From: an uncultured Pseudomonadales bacterium
GTDB lineage: Bacteria > Pseudomonadota > Gammaproteobacteria > Pseudomonadales > Porticoccaceae
Direction: 5' to 3'
DNA length: 64,000 nucleotides
Assembly: GCA_943787675.1 (NCBI GenBank)
Contig: CALSNK010000004.1
Location: 19,277 to 83,276, forward strand
Shown: positions 34,242 through 44,881 of the stretch, one piece after another
How the letters are laid out: every line of letters starts with the position of its first letter
How positions within the stretch are numbered: the first letter of the stretch is position 1
Program-made: the position numbers and the translations under genes
The notes under the pieces: generated by a model
Told to the model about the DNA's origin: nothing
Databases searched by the model: none
What the model saw: the letters and a program-made list of their open reading frames with translations, nothing else

Positions 34242-35537
34242 GTGTCATTGTTCTTTGAGCGACCTAAGTCTGGCGAGAGAGCTGTTCTTGTTCATATAAA
34301 ACTGAATAGCGAGTCCGAACCTGAAGATCCTAGAGAGTTTGAAGAGTTGGTGATTTCTGCGGGCGGAGATCCGGTCGAGTTTTTGACCGGATCACGCCAA
34401 TCCCCCAGCGCTAAATTTTTTGTCGGTTCAGGCAAACTCGAAGAGATTAGCGCGGCAGTCAAAAGCGCGGATGCGCAGCTCGTAATTTTTAACCATAATT
34501 TATCCCCCAGTCAGGAACGTAATATTGAGGCCGAGCTTAAATGTCGGGTACTCGATAGAACCGGTCTGATTTTGGATATTTTTGCCCAGCGTGCCAGAAC
34601 CCATGAGGGAAAGCTTCAAGTCGAGCTAGCCCAGTTACAGCATCTGTCATCGCGACTGGTGCGAGGTTGGACTCACCTTGAGCGTCAACGGGGTGGTATT
34701 GGTAATCGGGGTCCGGGTGAAACTCAGCTGGAATCTGATCGACGACTGGTTAGAGAGCGTATAAAAGCGATTAAGCAGCGCCTGGATAAGGTCCGCAAGC
34801 AGCGCGACCAGGGGCGGCGAGCGCGAACTAAGTCCGAGATTCCTACTGTATCGCTGGTGGGTTATACCAACGCCGGAAAATCAACATTATTTAACAAGCT
34901 GACCAGCGCCGATGTCTATGTGGCCGATCAGCTGTTTGCGACACTCGATCCGACCATGCGTCGACTTGATCTGGCGGAATTAGGGCCAGTGGTATTCGCA
35001 GATACCGTGGGTTTTATTAGCCATCTACCGCACCGCTTGGTGGATGCCTTTAGAGCGACCCTAGAAGAGGCCGCCTCATCGAACCTATTGATGCATGTTG
35101 TGGATGCCTCGGCAGTTGATCGATCGGTCAATATAGTGAGAGTTAATGAAGTATTGAAAGAGATTAACGCCCACGACTTGCCATCACTGATGATATACAA
35201 CAAGATTGATCTGCTCGACGATGTACAGCCTCATATCGAGCGGAATGAAGAGGGTATACCCATTGCAGTTTGGGTGTCGGCACTGGCCGGCGAGGGCTTG
35301 GCGTTATTACTCCAAGCAGTGGTTGAATGTCTGCCCAATAAAATTGTGCACCAGCATTTGCAGTTACAGCCGAGTCAGGGGGCATTTCGCGCTGCGCTCT
35401 ATAGTCAAAAAGCTGTATTATCCGAGCAGTCAGCGGAATCAGGTGTTATTAATTTAGAGGTGAAGCTGGCTGAGAGCGACTTTTTGCGTCTGCTAAAAAA
35501 CTCGGGGTTGAAATTAGAAGATTTGGTCACATTGTAA
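34242..35537 (+). CDS. hflX: Ribosome-splitting GTPase HflX
   Basis: HflX binds the 50S subunit and splits stalled ribosomes, especially after heat stress. The 431-residue protein has the HflX N-terminal domain with GSGKLEEI, a helical region containing ERQRGGIGNRGPGETQLE, and a GTPase domain with GYTNAGKSTLFNKLT (G1), DTVGFISHLPH (G3) and NKIDLL (G4). The start is a GTG four bases after the hfq stop. It is part of the hfq-hflX-hflK-hflC cluster. Confidence 0.97.
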   Translation: MSLFFERPKSGERAVLVHIKLNSESEPEDPREFEELVISAGGDPVEFLTGSRQSPSAKFFVGSGKLEEISAAVKSADAQLVIFNHNLSPSQERNIEAELKCRVLDRTGLILDIFAQRARTHEGKLQVELAQLQHLSSRLVRGWTHLERQRGGIGNRGPGETQLESDRRLVRERIKAIKQRLDKVRKQRDQGRRARTKSEIPTVSLVGYTNAGKSTLFNKLTSADVYVADQLFATLDPTMRRLDLAELGPVVFADTVGFISHLPHRLVDAFRATLEEAASSNLLMHVVDASAVDRSVNIVRVNEVLKEINAHDLPSLMIYNKIDLLDDVQPHIERNEEGIPIAVWVSALAGEGLALLLQAVVECLPNKIVHQHLQLQPSQGAFRAALYSQKAVLSEQSAESGVINLEVKLAESDFLRLLKNSGLKLEDLVTL

Positions 35538-35639
35538 TAGCAGTCCTTTAACAGAAAATTTGTGGTTGCAGTCTTGTCATTAAAGGGCTGCATCGTAGAA
35601 ATACCTAAAATACATCAACAATTAAAACTGGAGAAAATT

Positions 35640-36776
35640 ATGGCCTGGAATGAACCGGGTGGTGGCAAGGACCCTTGGGGTGGCAATCAAGGCAACGACG
35701 GCCCACCAGATATCGATGAAGTGTTAAATAAACTCAAAGAAAAATTCGCCGGATTTGGTGGCGGTTCTAGTGGTGCTGGCGGCGCAGGTAGCAGTAAAGG
35801 CCTGATACCCGTGGTATTTATAGCGCTGACTATTATTTGGGGTCTAATGGGCTTCTATCAGGTCGACGAAAAAGAGCAGGCAGTTGTGCTGCGTCTGGGT
35901 AAATACAGCGATACCCTAGGTTCTGGTTTGCAGTGGAACCCGCCGATTTTTGACTCAGTAACCATTGTTCGTGTCACAGAAGAGCGACAGTATTCGGCTC
36001 GTGGCCTAATGCTGACTCAAGACGAGAACATTGTGGAAATCTCATTGACTGTGCAGTACAACATCGTCAATGCCAAAGATTTTGTGTTGAGCATTAAAGA
36101 TCCAGAGTTAAGTCTTAAGTATGCAACAGATAGTGCGTTGCGCCATGTTGTGGGTAGCACAGGTTTAGACGGTGTTATTTCGACTGGCCGTGAAGAAGTT
36201 GCCGTGAGTACCGCGGAGAAACTTCAGGATCTTCTGAATGTTTATAGCAGTGGTATTAACGTGGTCAAGATCAACATCGAAGAGGCGCGCCCACCGACAG
36301 AGGTTAAGGCAGCTTACGATGACGTGATCAAGGCGCGGGAAGATCTCGAACGTCTGGTTAACGAAGCTCAGGCTTACTCTAATGGCGTGATTCCAGAAGC
36401 CCGTGGTGAAGCACAGCGTCTCCGTGAAGAAGCTGAAGGCTATCTGTCTCAGGTGGTTTCTAAATCTCAGGGTGAAGCCAAACGCTTTACTGCGTTGCTA
36501 ACAGAATATAAGAAGGCACCTGGTGTAACGCGTGAGCGTCTATATATTGATGCGATCGAAGAGGTGATGAGCAGCAGTACTAAGATTTTGGTGGACACTA
36601 AGGGCGGCAACAACATGCTCTATCTACCCCTGGACAAGCTGGTTCAGCAGGGTAATGCAGCAGGCGCAACTCGCGGCTCTGGCAGTGATTCCCAGATGGT
36701 TGATCGTATTGCCAATGAAGTGATTGAGAAGCTTCAACGCAACAGCAATCAAATTCAATCGGAGAGACGTCGATGA
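35640..36776 (+). CDS. hflK: FtsH protease modulator HflK
   Basis: HflK and HflC form a large SPFH cage around the membrane protease FtsH and limit its access to substrates. The protein begins MAWNEPGGGKDPWGG, a Gly-rich cytoplasmic stretch, followed by one membrane helix at about residues 54-74 and a periplasmic SPFH/band-7 domain with a helical tail. The ATG at 35640 has GGAGA upstream and gives 378 residues; the open frame from 35562 is too long. The stop overlaps the hflC ATG by four bases. Confidence 0.96.
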   Translation: MAWNEPGGGKDPWGGNQGNDGPPDIDEVLNKLKEKFAGFGGGSSGAGGAGSSKGLIPVVFIALTIIWGLMGFYQVDEKEQAVVLRLGKYSDTLGSGLQWNPPIFDSVTIVRVTEERQYSARGLMLTQDENIVEISLTVQYNIVNAKDFVLSIKDPELSLKYATDSALRHVVGSTGLDGVISTGREEVAVSTAEKLQDLLNVYSSGINVVKINIEEARPPTEVKAAYDDVIKAREDLERLVNEAQAYSNGVIPEARGEAQRLREEAEGYLSQVVSKSQGEAKRFTALLTEYKKAPGVTRERLYIDAIEEVMSSSTKILVDTKGGNNMLYLPLDKLVQQGNAAGATRGSGSDSQMVDRIANEVIEKLQRNSNQIQSERRR

Positions 36777-37642
36777 ATAATCTAATGAAAACAGCCATCG
36801 TACTGATGGTTTTGTTGATAGCCGCCAGCAACTCGCTGTTCGTGGTTAGTGAGTTTGAGCGTGGCGTAAAGCTGCAGTTTGGTAAGCTGGTCGAAGCTGA
36901 TATACAGCCCGGTCTGCATGTCAAAATTCCGTTTGTGGACAATGTGCGTATCTTTGATGCACGTATCCTCACGGTAGATGCGCAGCCAGCAAGCTTCTTC
37001 ACCATTGAAAAGAAACGTCTGATTGTAGATTCCTATGCCAAGTGGCGCATTGCCAATGTAGAGACCTACTACAAGGCAACCGGTGGTGTCGAGTCTGTGG
37101 CTCACAACCGTCTCGCCAATCGTGTCAATAACGGCCTTAGAAACCAGTTTGGTACCCGTACCCTGCATGAGGTAGTTTCTGGCGAACGTGATCTGCTGAT
37201 GCAGAATATCACTGCTGAGCTCAACGACTCGGTACTGGATAGCCTAGGTATCGAAGTAGTCGATGTTCGGGTCAAGCGTATTGACCTTCCTCAGGAAGTG
37301 AGCAGCCAGGTATTCCGTCGCATGACCGCTGAGCGAGATAAAGAAGCCAATGAGTTGCGTTCAACCGGTAAGGAGCGCGCTGAAAAGATTCGCGCCTCTG
37401 CGGACCGTGAACGCACTATTGAGGTAGCTAACGCTTACCGTGATTCTGAGAAATTGCGCGGTGAAGGTGATGCAAAAGCAGCGGCTATCTACTCTGAAGC
37501 CTATCAGCAAGATCCAGAGTTCTACTCGTTTATGCGTAGCCTCAATGCCTATAAATCTGCCTTCTCCAATAAAGGCGATATTATGCTAGTGGATCCAGGC
37601 AGCGACTTTTTCAAGTATTTGAACCAACAGAGCGGCAAGTAA
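36773..37642 (+). CDS. hflC: FtsH protease modulator HflC
   Basis: HflC is the partner of HflK. The 289-residue protein has one membrane helix near residues 6-24 and a band-7 domain (SEFERGVKLQFGKLV), with a charged helical region rich in ERAEKIRASADRERT and a C-terminal segment ending VDPGSDFFKYL. It follows hflK with an ATGA overlap. A perfect palindrome and a terminator lie downstream. Confidence 0.96.
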   Translation: MNNLMKTAIVLMVLLIAASNSLFVVSEFERGVKLQFGKLVEADIQPGLHVKIPFVDNVRIFDARILTVDAQPASFFTIEKKRLIVDSYAKWRIANVETYYKATGGVESVAHNRLANRVNNGLRNQFGTRTLHEVVSGERDLLMQNITAELNDSVLDSLGIEVVDVRVKRIDLPQEVSSQVFRRMTAERDKEANELRSTGKERAEKIRASADRERTIEVANAYRDSEKLRGEGDAKAAAIYSEAYQQDPEFYSFMRSLNAYKSAFSNKGDIMLVDPGSDFFKYLNQQSGK

Positions 37643-37659
37643 TAGGGCGCTTAGGGTGA

Positions 37660-37690
37660 CTGAACTGATTAAAGGCTTTAATCAGTTCAG
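37660..37690. repeat. 31-base perfect inverted repeat after hflC
   Basis: CTGAACTGATTAAAG pairs exactly with CTTTAATCAGTTCAG across one central G. There is no T run after it, so it is not a classic terminator. It may protect the hflKC mRNA 3' end or bind a dimeric protein. Confidence 0.85.
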
Positions 37691-37727
37691 AAACCTCTGC
37701 CACATTGATGGCGATTTTGCTAGAATT

Positions 37728-37756
37728 CAAAAACCGGGGCGACTCGGTTTTTTTAC
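37728..37756 (+). terminator. Rho-independent terminator before the DUF2065 gene
   Basis: AAAACCG and CGGTTTT pair around GGGCGACT and are followed by a T run. It could end the hflKC transcript or attenuate read-through into the downstream gene, which starts about 25 bases later. Confidence 0.6.
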
Positions 37757-37778
37757 GCCGGTTCTGAGGTGATATTTA

Positions 37779-37964
37779 ATGCTCGACGATGTAGGTAGAG
37801 CGATTGGTTTGATGTTGGTGTTTGAGGGGATCATGCCTTTTTTAGCGCCGAAACGGTGGCGTAATATGGCTCAGGTTCTGGCCACTATAGATGATCGTTC
37901 AATGAGAATAATTGGTCTGCTGAGTATGCTCGGTGGACTGGCGCTGCTGGTTTTCTGGCGCTAA
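37779..37964 (+). CDS. Small inner-membrane protein, DUF2065 (YjeT-like)
   Basis: The 61-residue protein has two hydrophobic helices (about 5-24 and 42-59) joined by a basic loop with APKRWRNMAQ. This matches the DUF2065 family, found between hflC and hisZ or purA in many gammaproteobacteria. Its function is not known. The start is the ATG at 37779 with TGAGGTGAT upstream. Confidence 0.88.
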   Translation: MLDDVGRAIGLMLVFEGIMPFLAPKRWRNMAQVLATIDDRSMRIIGLLSMLGGLALLVFWR

Positions 37965-37985
37965 ACTTTAAAAAATGGGATTCCT

Positions 37986-39164
37986 GTGAAAAATGTAGAT
38001 CGCTGGTTATTGCCGGATGGCGTCGATGAAGTGCTTCCAGAACAGGCACAGGTTGTCGAGCACCTGCGTCGCCAACTACTTGATCTCTATCACAACTGGG
38101 GCTATGACCTGGTTATCCCGCCCATGGTTGAGTTTACCGAATCACTCCTCAGTGGCTCCGGCAGCGACCTTGACCTAATGACCTTTCGTGTCACTGATCA
38201 AATCAGTGGACGCATGATGGGCATCCGCGCAGATATTACTCCTCAGACCGCCAGAATGGACGCTCACAGCCTCCGCAGAGAAGGACCTAACCGTCTTTGT
38301 TATGCAGGTACCGTGTTGCACACACGTCCCCGTGGACCCTTGGAATCGCGGACTCCCATCTCTCTGGGCGTCGAACTGTTCGGCGAGGCGACTTTGAGCG
38401 CCGATATCGAAGTTATCGAATTGTTTTTACAGACCCTCAAGAGCAGTGGCGTTGCTAATGTGCATCTGGACCTCGGTCATGTGGATATCTTCCGTGGCCT
38501 ATTAGCCGTTGCCAATCTCGATAATGACCAAGAAAATCAGCTGTTTGAACTGTTGCAGCGTAAGGCCAGCGACGAACTCAGCACCTGGATAGCGGCCAAT
38601 GTTACAGACAGTAAGTTGGCAGGCTGGCTCAACATACTGCCGACCCTCGCGGGCAATGCAGAAGTGCTAACGGCTGCCAAAAAAGCCTTAGCCGGTGCAC
38701 CGGAACCCGTATTAGCGGCCATTATGCAGCTTGAGCAGGTAGTTGCGGCATTGCCAATAGGGGAAGTCACCGTCTATTTGGATCTGGGTGAACTGCCCGG
38801 ATACCATTACCACACGGGCATTGTGTTTGCCGGTTATGTGCAGGGCTATGGTAAGGCACTGGGCAATGGTGGTCGTTACGACCATGTTGGCGAAGCCTTT
38901 GGTCGCTCGCGCCCAGCAACCGGATTCGCCTTTGATCTCAAGTCATTAGTGACCCAGGGGAGCACCCATTATGGTGCAGTAGCAGGCATATTTGTGCCCT
39001 ATACCTCTGACGCCGAATGTCATCAGCAGGTTGCACTGCTGCGTGCTCAGGGCAACCGAGTGGTGCAGGGTTTTGCTGACCAGATAGTAAATTACCAAGA
39101 AATAAAATGTGATCGTCGGCTGGTGCAGCAAGACGGTCATTATGTGATTGAGAGTTTGTCCTAA
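37986..39164 (+). CDS. hisZ: ATP phosphoribosyltransferase regulatory subunit HisZ
   Basis: HisZ is a paralogue of histidyl-tRNA synthetase that lacks aminoacylation and is needed by the short form of HisG for the first step of histidine synthesis and for its feedback control. The class II synthetase fold is seen in IPPMVEFTESLLSGSGSDLDLMTFRV, RADITPQTARMDA and GGRYDHVGEAFGRSRPATGFAFDL. The full-length HisRS anticodon domain is absent. 392 residues, normal for HisZ. hisG itself is not in the window. purA follows 60 bases later. Confidence 0.95.
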   Translation: MKNVDRWLLPDGVDEVLPEQAQVVEHLRRQLLDLYHNWGYDLVIPPMVEFTESLLSGSGSDLDLMTFRVTDQISGRMMGIRADITPQTARMDAHSLRREGPNRLCYAGTVLHTRPRGPLESRTPISLGVELFGEATLSADIEVIELFLQTLKSSGVANVHLDLGHVDIFRGLLAVANLDNDQENQLFELLQRKASDELSTWIAANVTDSKLAGWLNILPTLAGNAEVLTAAKKALAGAPEPVLAAIMQLEQVVAALPIGEVTVYLDLGELPGYHYHTGIVFAGYVQGYGKALGNGGRYDHVGEAFGRSRPATGFAFDLKSLVTQGSTHYGAVAGIFVPYTSDAECHQQVALLRAQGNRVVQGFADQIVNYQEIKCDRRLVQQDGHYVIESLS

Positions 39165-39203
39165 TTTAAACGTCGTCCTGATCTAAACAGTCAGTTAGTG
39201 TAA

Positions 39204-40517
<1,314 letters not shown>

Positions 40518-40528
40518 ACCTACGTTGT

Positions 40529-40570
40529 TAAAAAAGCCCGCGCTCGGTTAACCGGACGCGGGTTTTTTTT
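40529..40570. terminator. Bidirectional terminator after purA
   Basis: CCCGCG and CGCGGG pair around a loop that itself contains CGGTTAACCG. The stem is flanked by A and T runs, serving purA and the convergent MAPEG gene. Confidence 0.9.
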
Positions 40571-40609
40571 AACCCTGGTTTCTGGCAAATAAGCCGGGTA
40601 GTTTAAACC

Positions 40610-40996
40610 CTAGCCTACAATATGTAGCCCTAAACCAATGAGACTACCAATCACCAGTGCGATATTGCTGAAGATGCTCATCACCGCCCCGGGTCCACGG
40701 ATTTTGGGGTCTTTGAGGTACAGACTCGAGTAGATTTGCCGACCCAATAAAAATAAAACACCGGGAAGAAGTACCCAGCTAGCACTGACGTAATAGCTAA
40801 ATGTAAGCATGCTGGGAATAAAAACAATCAACTGTTCCAGCGTATTTTGTTGTATACGAAATTTTATTTCCCACTCTTCATTGCCCGTTGTTTTAGGGGC
40901 CAAAACATTATTTTTTAGACGAGAAAAACCTACCCTAAAAGTAAATATCAGATACTGAAGTAGTGCGACCAATATAATGGCGATACTGTATTCCAT
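40610..40996 (-). CDS. MAPEG-family membrane protein
   Basis: The 128-residue protein has four predicted membrane helices and the MAPEG hallmark RIQQNTLEQL (residues 47-56) followed by hydrophobic segments. MAPEG proteins include microsomal glutathione transferases and eicosanoid enzymes; bacterial members are mostly of unknown substrate. It stands alone between purA and the nuo operon, with its promoter somewhere in the long gap upstream. I would not assign a specific reaction. Confidence 0.85.
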   Translation of the reverse strand: MEYSIAIILVALLQYLIFTFRVGFSRLKNNVLAPKTTGNEEWEIKFRIQQNTLEQLIVFIPSMLTFSYYVSASWVLLPGVLFLLGRQIYSSLYLKDPKIRGPGAVMSIFSNIALVIGSLIGLGLHIVG

Positions 40997-41477
40997 GTCA
41001 ATTTCCCTGTGTCGAATTTTTAAACCTAAAATTAATACCTATTACATATGGATAAAATTACGCGTCCATATTAAAAATAAGCCTAGACTAAAGCGCTACT
41101 TGATGCAGAGGAAAGCCCTTCGGCACCTACCTTTTTAACTATGCGAAAGTAAAATTTTTAGGTCTGCCCAGTTAACCCACCAGTAACCGCCAACAAAATT
41201 TGTCTGCTGTTACCTCTTGCGCAAACAAAATAACCCCTGTAACGTTATTCACGTAGCACTGAATAAAAACAAACGGTTTTCACGCCAGTTGCGTTTTATA
41301 CAGGCGATAGAATTCCGATACGCTTGGGGTATTTATGCCACTAAAGATGTATATGGACATTATTCGTTTAAGCCGCGCTCGCCACCGACCTAAGGTGGTA
41401 AGAAATTCCTTTATCCTCGATATTTCCTTTTTAATAACCGCCTTCCGGCACTGTTACCTGTCTGGAAGGATGCGTTA
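40997..41477. other. 481-base gap between the MAPEG gene and nuoA
   Basis: No gene is convincing here. The region should hold the MAPEG promoter and the nuo operon promoter plus leader, but no -35/-10 pair with good spacing stands out. TAGAAT near 41309 and TATACA near 41298 are isolated -10-like boxes. A small CCACC/GGTGG hairpin lies near 41382-41398. TCTGGAAGGA before the ATG at 41478 is the nuoA ribosome site. Confidence 0.6.
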
Positions 41478-41948
41478 ATGGTGAATGAATACGCGACTGA
41501 AATCTGGCCACTGGCCGTCTATTTCGGCATGGTTATCCTTCTTGTTATTACGATGCTGGTACTGTCATGGTTATTGGGTCAGCGACGTCGCGAGCAGGCC
41601 ACCAATGATCCTTTTGAGTCGGGCATTGTGGCGGTTGGTGACTCGCAAATCCGCATCTCCGTTGAGTTTTATCTGATCGCCATATTCTTCGTTATCTTCG
41701 ATTTAGAAACCGTCTTTATCTTTGCCTGGGCAATTGCTTTCTTTGAGTTAGGCTGGCAGGGCTATTTTTCCATGTTGGTGTTTATCGCAATACTGGCATT
41801 GGCATTGATCTATGAATGGCGCTCCGGGGCACTGGAATGGGGCAATAAAACCCGTGTCGGTCTACCGGCCGCCCAGAGAACTCAAAAAATAATTGACCAG
41901 AGAGCAGCACAAAAACAACAACCTAAAGCGGCCGAGGACAAACAATGA
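41478..41948 (+). CDS. nuoA: NADH-quinone oxidoreductase subunit A
   Basis: NuoA is a small membrane subunit of respiratory complex I near the quinone entry site. The 156-residue protein has three membrane helices and the conserved loop [34 protein letters not shown]. The C-terminal tail is charged and Gln-rich ([12 protein letters not shown]), longer than in E. coli. It opens the nuo operon; its stop overlaps nuoB by four bases (ATGA). Confidence 0.97.
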   Translation: MVNEYATEIWPLAVYFGMVILLVITMLVLSWLLGQRRREQATNDPFESGIVAVGDSQIRISVEFYLIAIFFVIFDLETVFIFAWAIAFFELGWQGYFSMLVFIAILALALIYEWRSGALEWGNKTRVGLPAAQRTQKIIDQRAAQKQQPKAAEDKQ

Positions 41949-42583
41949 AGTGGAGTTTAACGCGCCCTGAAGATGGCAATCTACTCAATCACAGTGATGA
42001 ATTTATCGAAGAGCAGGTCAAGCGTAATGTCGCTTTCGCCAAGCTCGAGGACCTCGTTGCCTGGGGTCGCGCCCATTCACTCTGGCCATTCAACTTTGGA
42101 CTGTCCTGCTGCTATGTAGAGATGGCGACATCGTTTACCAGTCGTCACGACATAGCTCGCTTTGGTTCCGAGGTCATTCGTGCGACTCCAAGGCAGGCGG
42201 ATCTAATGGTTATTTCCGGCACCTGTTTTCTCAAAATGGCCCCAGTAATACAGCGTCTGTATGAACAGTTACTGGAGCCGCGCTGGATTATCTCAATGGG
42301 ATCCTGTGCCAACTCTGGTGGTATGTACGACATTTACTCCGTAGTGCAGGGAGTGGACAAATTTATTCCGGTGGACGTCTATGTTCCAGGCTGCCCACCA
42401 CGCCCTGAGGCATTGATGCAGGGCCTGATAATGTTACAGGAGTCTATTGGTAAAGAACGACGACCTATTACCTGGGCAGCTGGTGATCAGACGGTAATCA
42501 AACCGAAAAAAATCAGCAAACGGGATGAGTTGACCGCAGAGCGAATAAAAGCCACTGAATTGCGGGAACCAAAAGACGTGTAG
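41945..42583 (+). CDS. nuoB: NADH-quinone oxidoreductase subunit B
   Basis: NuoB holds cluster N2, the last 4Fe-4S centre before quinone. The ligands are the adjacent pair in [10 protein letters not shown], the Cys of GTCFLK or [10 protein letters not shown], and the Cys of [11 protein letters not shown]. 212 residues with a Lys-rich C-terminal tail. It faces NuoCD in the peripheral arm. Confidence 0.98.
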   Translation: MKWSLTRPEDGNLLNHSDEFIEEQVKRNVAFAKLEDLVAWGRAHSLWPFNFGLSCCYVEMATSFTSRHDIARFGSEVIRATPRQADLMVISGTCFLKMAPVIQRLYEQLLEPRWIISMGSCANSGGMYDIYSVVQGVDKFIPVDVYVPGCPPRPEALMQGLIMLQESIGKERRPITWAAGDQTVIKPKKISKRDELTAERIKATELREPKDV

Positions 42584-42608
42584 ATCGAATAAAAATTAAG
42601 GGGTTTTA

Positions 42609-44360
42609 ATGCAGAAGGCTGAATCCAAGATTCATAGCCCGGTTGAAGAGGACCTGTACCGTAAGTTTGGTCAGGCCCTATTTATTGCTCAACCTAGCGC
42701 GGACGCAACACTCACACTGTGGGTGCCTCGCGATCGTTTGATCGATGTTCTGCAATACCTCAAGCCCAAATTTTCCATGCTCTATGATTTGTTTGCTATC
42801 GATGAGCGTACCCGTGCCAATCGTTCTGGCCAGCCCGTCTCAGATTTCACCGTTGTCTACCAGCTACTATCTCTAGATCGCAACGAAGATATCCGTATTA
42901 AAGTCGCTCTGGCTGAATCTAGCCTCAATATCCCAACGATTATTTCACTCTGGCCCAATGCCAACTGGTACGAGCGGGAAGTTTGGGACATGTTTGGCGT
43001 GATCGTTTCGGGACACCCCAACCTCTATCGCATTTTGTTGCCCCCCACCTGGGAGGGGCATGCCTTACGCAAAGACCATCCGGCCCGAGCTACCGAAATG
43101 GGTGAGTTTGAAATGGGCCCAGAGCGTGTGGCCAAGGAACAGGAAGCATTGCGATTTCGGCCTGAACAATGGGGCATGAAGAAAGCCAGCGACGACAGTG
43201 AATATATGTTTTTGAATCTGGGGCCAAACCATCCCAGCGTCCATGGTGTTTTCCGTGTTGCCCTGCAGTTAGATGGCGAGGTGATTGTCGATTCGGTCCC
43301 GGATATTGGTTACCACCATCGCGGTGCCGAGAAGATGGGGGAGCGGCAGACCTGGCACACATTTATTCCCTATACCGACCGTATTGATTACCTGGGTGGG
43401 GTTATGAATAACCTGGCCTATATTCAGTCGGTAGAAATGTTGGCAGGTATTGAGGTGCCAGAGCGTGCAAAAATTATTCGTATTATGCTCTCTGAGCTGT
43501 TTCGTATTTCAAGTCATCTGGTGTTTTACGGGACCTTTGTTCAGGACGTGGGGCAGATGTCTCCGGTGTTTTATATGTTTGCCGACCGGGAAAAATTATT
43601 TGGCATTATCGAAGCCATCACCGGTGGCCGGATGCATCCGGCTTGGTTCCGCATAGGTGGAGTAGCGGCGGACTTACCCAATGGCTGGGATCGTATGATT
43701 CGTGAGTTTATTGATTTCCTACCCGCGCGCCTTGATCACTACGACAAGATGGCCATGCAGAATAAAATGCTCAAGGCCCGCACGGTGGGGATAGGGGTGT
43801 ATACCCAGCAAGAGGCCTTAGACTGGGGTATTACTGGCCCCGGCTTGCGAGCAACAGGTATTGACTGGGATGTACGTAAAAAGCGCCCCTATGGTGGCTA
43901 TGACCAGTTTGACTTTGAGGTGCCAACGTCCAATAACGGTGACTGTTACGACCGTGCCGAACTGCGTATTGAAGAGATGCGCCAGAGTCTAAAAATTATT
44001 CGTCAATGTCTAGATAATATGCCCGGCGGTCCCTACAAAAGCGATCATCCTCAGACCACACCGCCTCCTAAAGAACGCACCATGGAAGATATTGAAACCC
44101 TTATTCACCACTTTCTAAATGTGAGTTGGGGTCCGGTGATACCTGAGGGCGAGGCATCGGTAATGATCGAGGCGACCAAGGGCATTAATAGCTATCACCT
44201 GATTAGCGATGGCGGTACTAATTCTTATCGCACCAGAATTCGTACACCTTCTTTTCCACACCTGCAGCAGATTCCACTGATTAGCAAGGGTCTTATGATC
44301 CCGGATCTGATTGCCATTATTGCCAGCATTGATTTTGTGATGGCGGATGTCGACCGATGA
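42609..44360 (+). CDS. nuoC: NADH-quinone oxidoreductase fused subunits C and D
   Basis: The 583-residue protein is a natural fusion of NuoC (about residues 1-180, with [12 protein letters not shown]) and NuoD (about 205-583, with [29 protein letters not shown] and the C-terminal VMADVDR). NuoD forms the quinone pocket with NuoB. The fusion is usual in gammaproteobacteria. Start at ATG 42609, 25 bases after nuoB, with AAGGGG upstream. The stop overlaps nuoE. Confidence 0.98.
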   Translation: MQKAESKIHSPVEEDLYRKFGQALFIAQPSADATLTLWVPRDRLIDVLQYLKPKFSMLYDLFAIDERTRANRSGQPVSDFTVVYQLLSLDRNEDIRIKVALAESSLNIPTIISLWPNANWYEREVWDMFGVIVSGHPNLYRILLPPTWEGHALRKDHPARATEMGEFEMGPERVAKEQEALRFRPEQWGMKKASDDSEYMFLNLGPNHPSVHGVFRVALQLDGEVIVDSVPDIGYHHRGAEKMGERQTWHTFIPYTDRIDYLGGVMNNLAYIQSVEMLAGIEVPERAKIIRIMLSELFRISSHLVFYGTFVQDVGQMSPVFYMFADREKLFGIIEAITGGRMHPAWFRIGGVAADLPNGWDRMIREFIDFLPARLDHYDKMAMQNKMLKARTVGIGVYTQQEALDWGITGPGLRATGIDWDVRKKRPYGGYDQFDFEVPTSNNGDCYDRAELRIEEMRQSLKIIRQCLDNMPGGPYKSDHPQTTPPPKERTMEDIETLIHHFLNVSWGPVIPEGEASVMIEATKGINSYHLISDGGTNSYRTRIRTPSFPHLQQIPLISKGLMIPDLIAIIASIDFVMADVDR

Positions 44361-44881
44361 TTGATGCACAGATGATTCAAACCGATGTGAGTTCAGCGCT
44401 CAGTCCTGAAGAGCTTAGTGAGATAGATGGTGAGCTTGCTCATGTGCCCTATAAGTCTGGCGCGGCCATTGATGCTTTAAAAATAGTGCAGGCTAAGCGT
44501 GGCTGGATATCCGATCAGAGCCTGCAGGCCATTGCAAAATATCTGGATATGTCGGCAGAAGAGCTAGAAGGAATTGCGACGTTCTATAATTTAATTTATC
44601 GCAGACCCGTGGGTAAAAAAGTTATTTTATTTTGCGATAGCGTGAGCTGTTGGATCTGTGGCTGTGATGGTATTAAACAAAAACTTACCGATGTGCTGGG
44701 TGTGGATTATGGCGAAACCACCCAAGATGATGCGTACACATTAATACCCGTTCCCTGTTTGGGTGCCTGTGATAGGGCGCCTGTGATGATGGTGGGAGAT
44801 GATCTACACACCCATTTAGATGAAGCTAAAATTGACGCCCTGTTTTCTGATAAAAATAAAAAAGCAGGAGGCAATTCATAA
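44357..44881 (+). CDS. nuoE: NADH-quinone oxidoreductase subunit E
   Basis: NuoE carries the 2Fe-2S cluster N1a near FMN. The ligands are CDSVSC (CxxxxC, near residue 95) and CLGAC (CxxxC, near residue 135). The N-terminal helical domain contains [24 protein letters not shown]. 174 residues. It overlaps nuoCD by four bases and nuoF by one. Confidence 0.97.
   Translation: MIDAQMIQTDVSSALSPEELSEIDGELAHVPYKSGAAIDALKIVQAKRGWISDQSLQAIAKYLDMSAEELEGIATFYNLIYRRPVGKKVILFCDSVSCWICGCDGIKQKLTDVLGVDYGETTQDDAYTLIPVPCLGACDRAPVMMVGDDLHTHLDEAKIDALFSDKNKKAGGNS

Noticed and set aside
41290..41315. Sigma-70 promoter for nuo
   Set aside because: TATACA and TAGAAT have no -35 hexamer at 16-18 bases; the spacing to TTGCGT is only 13.
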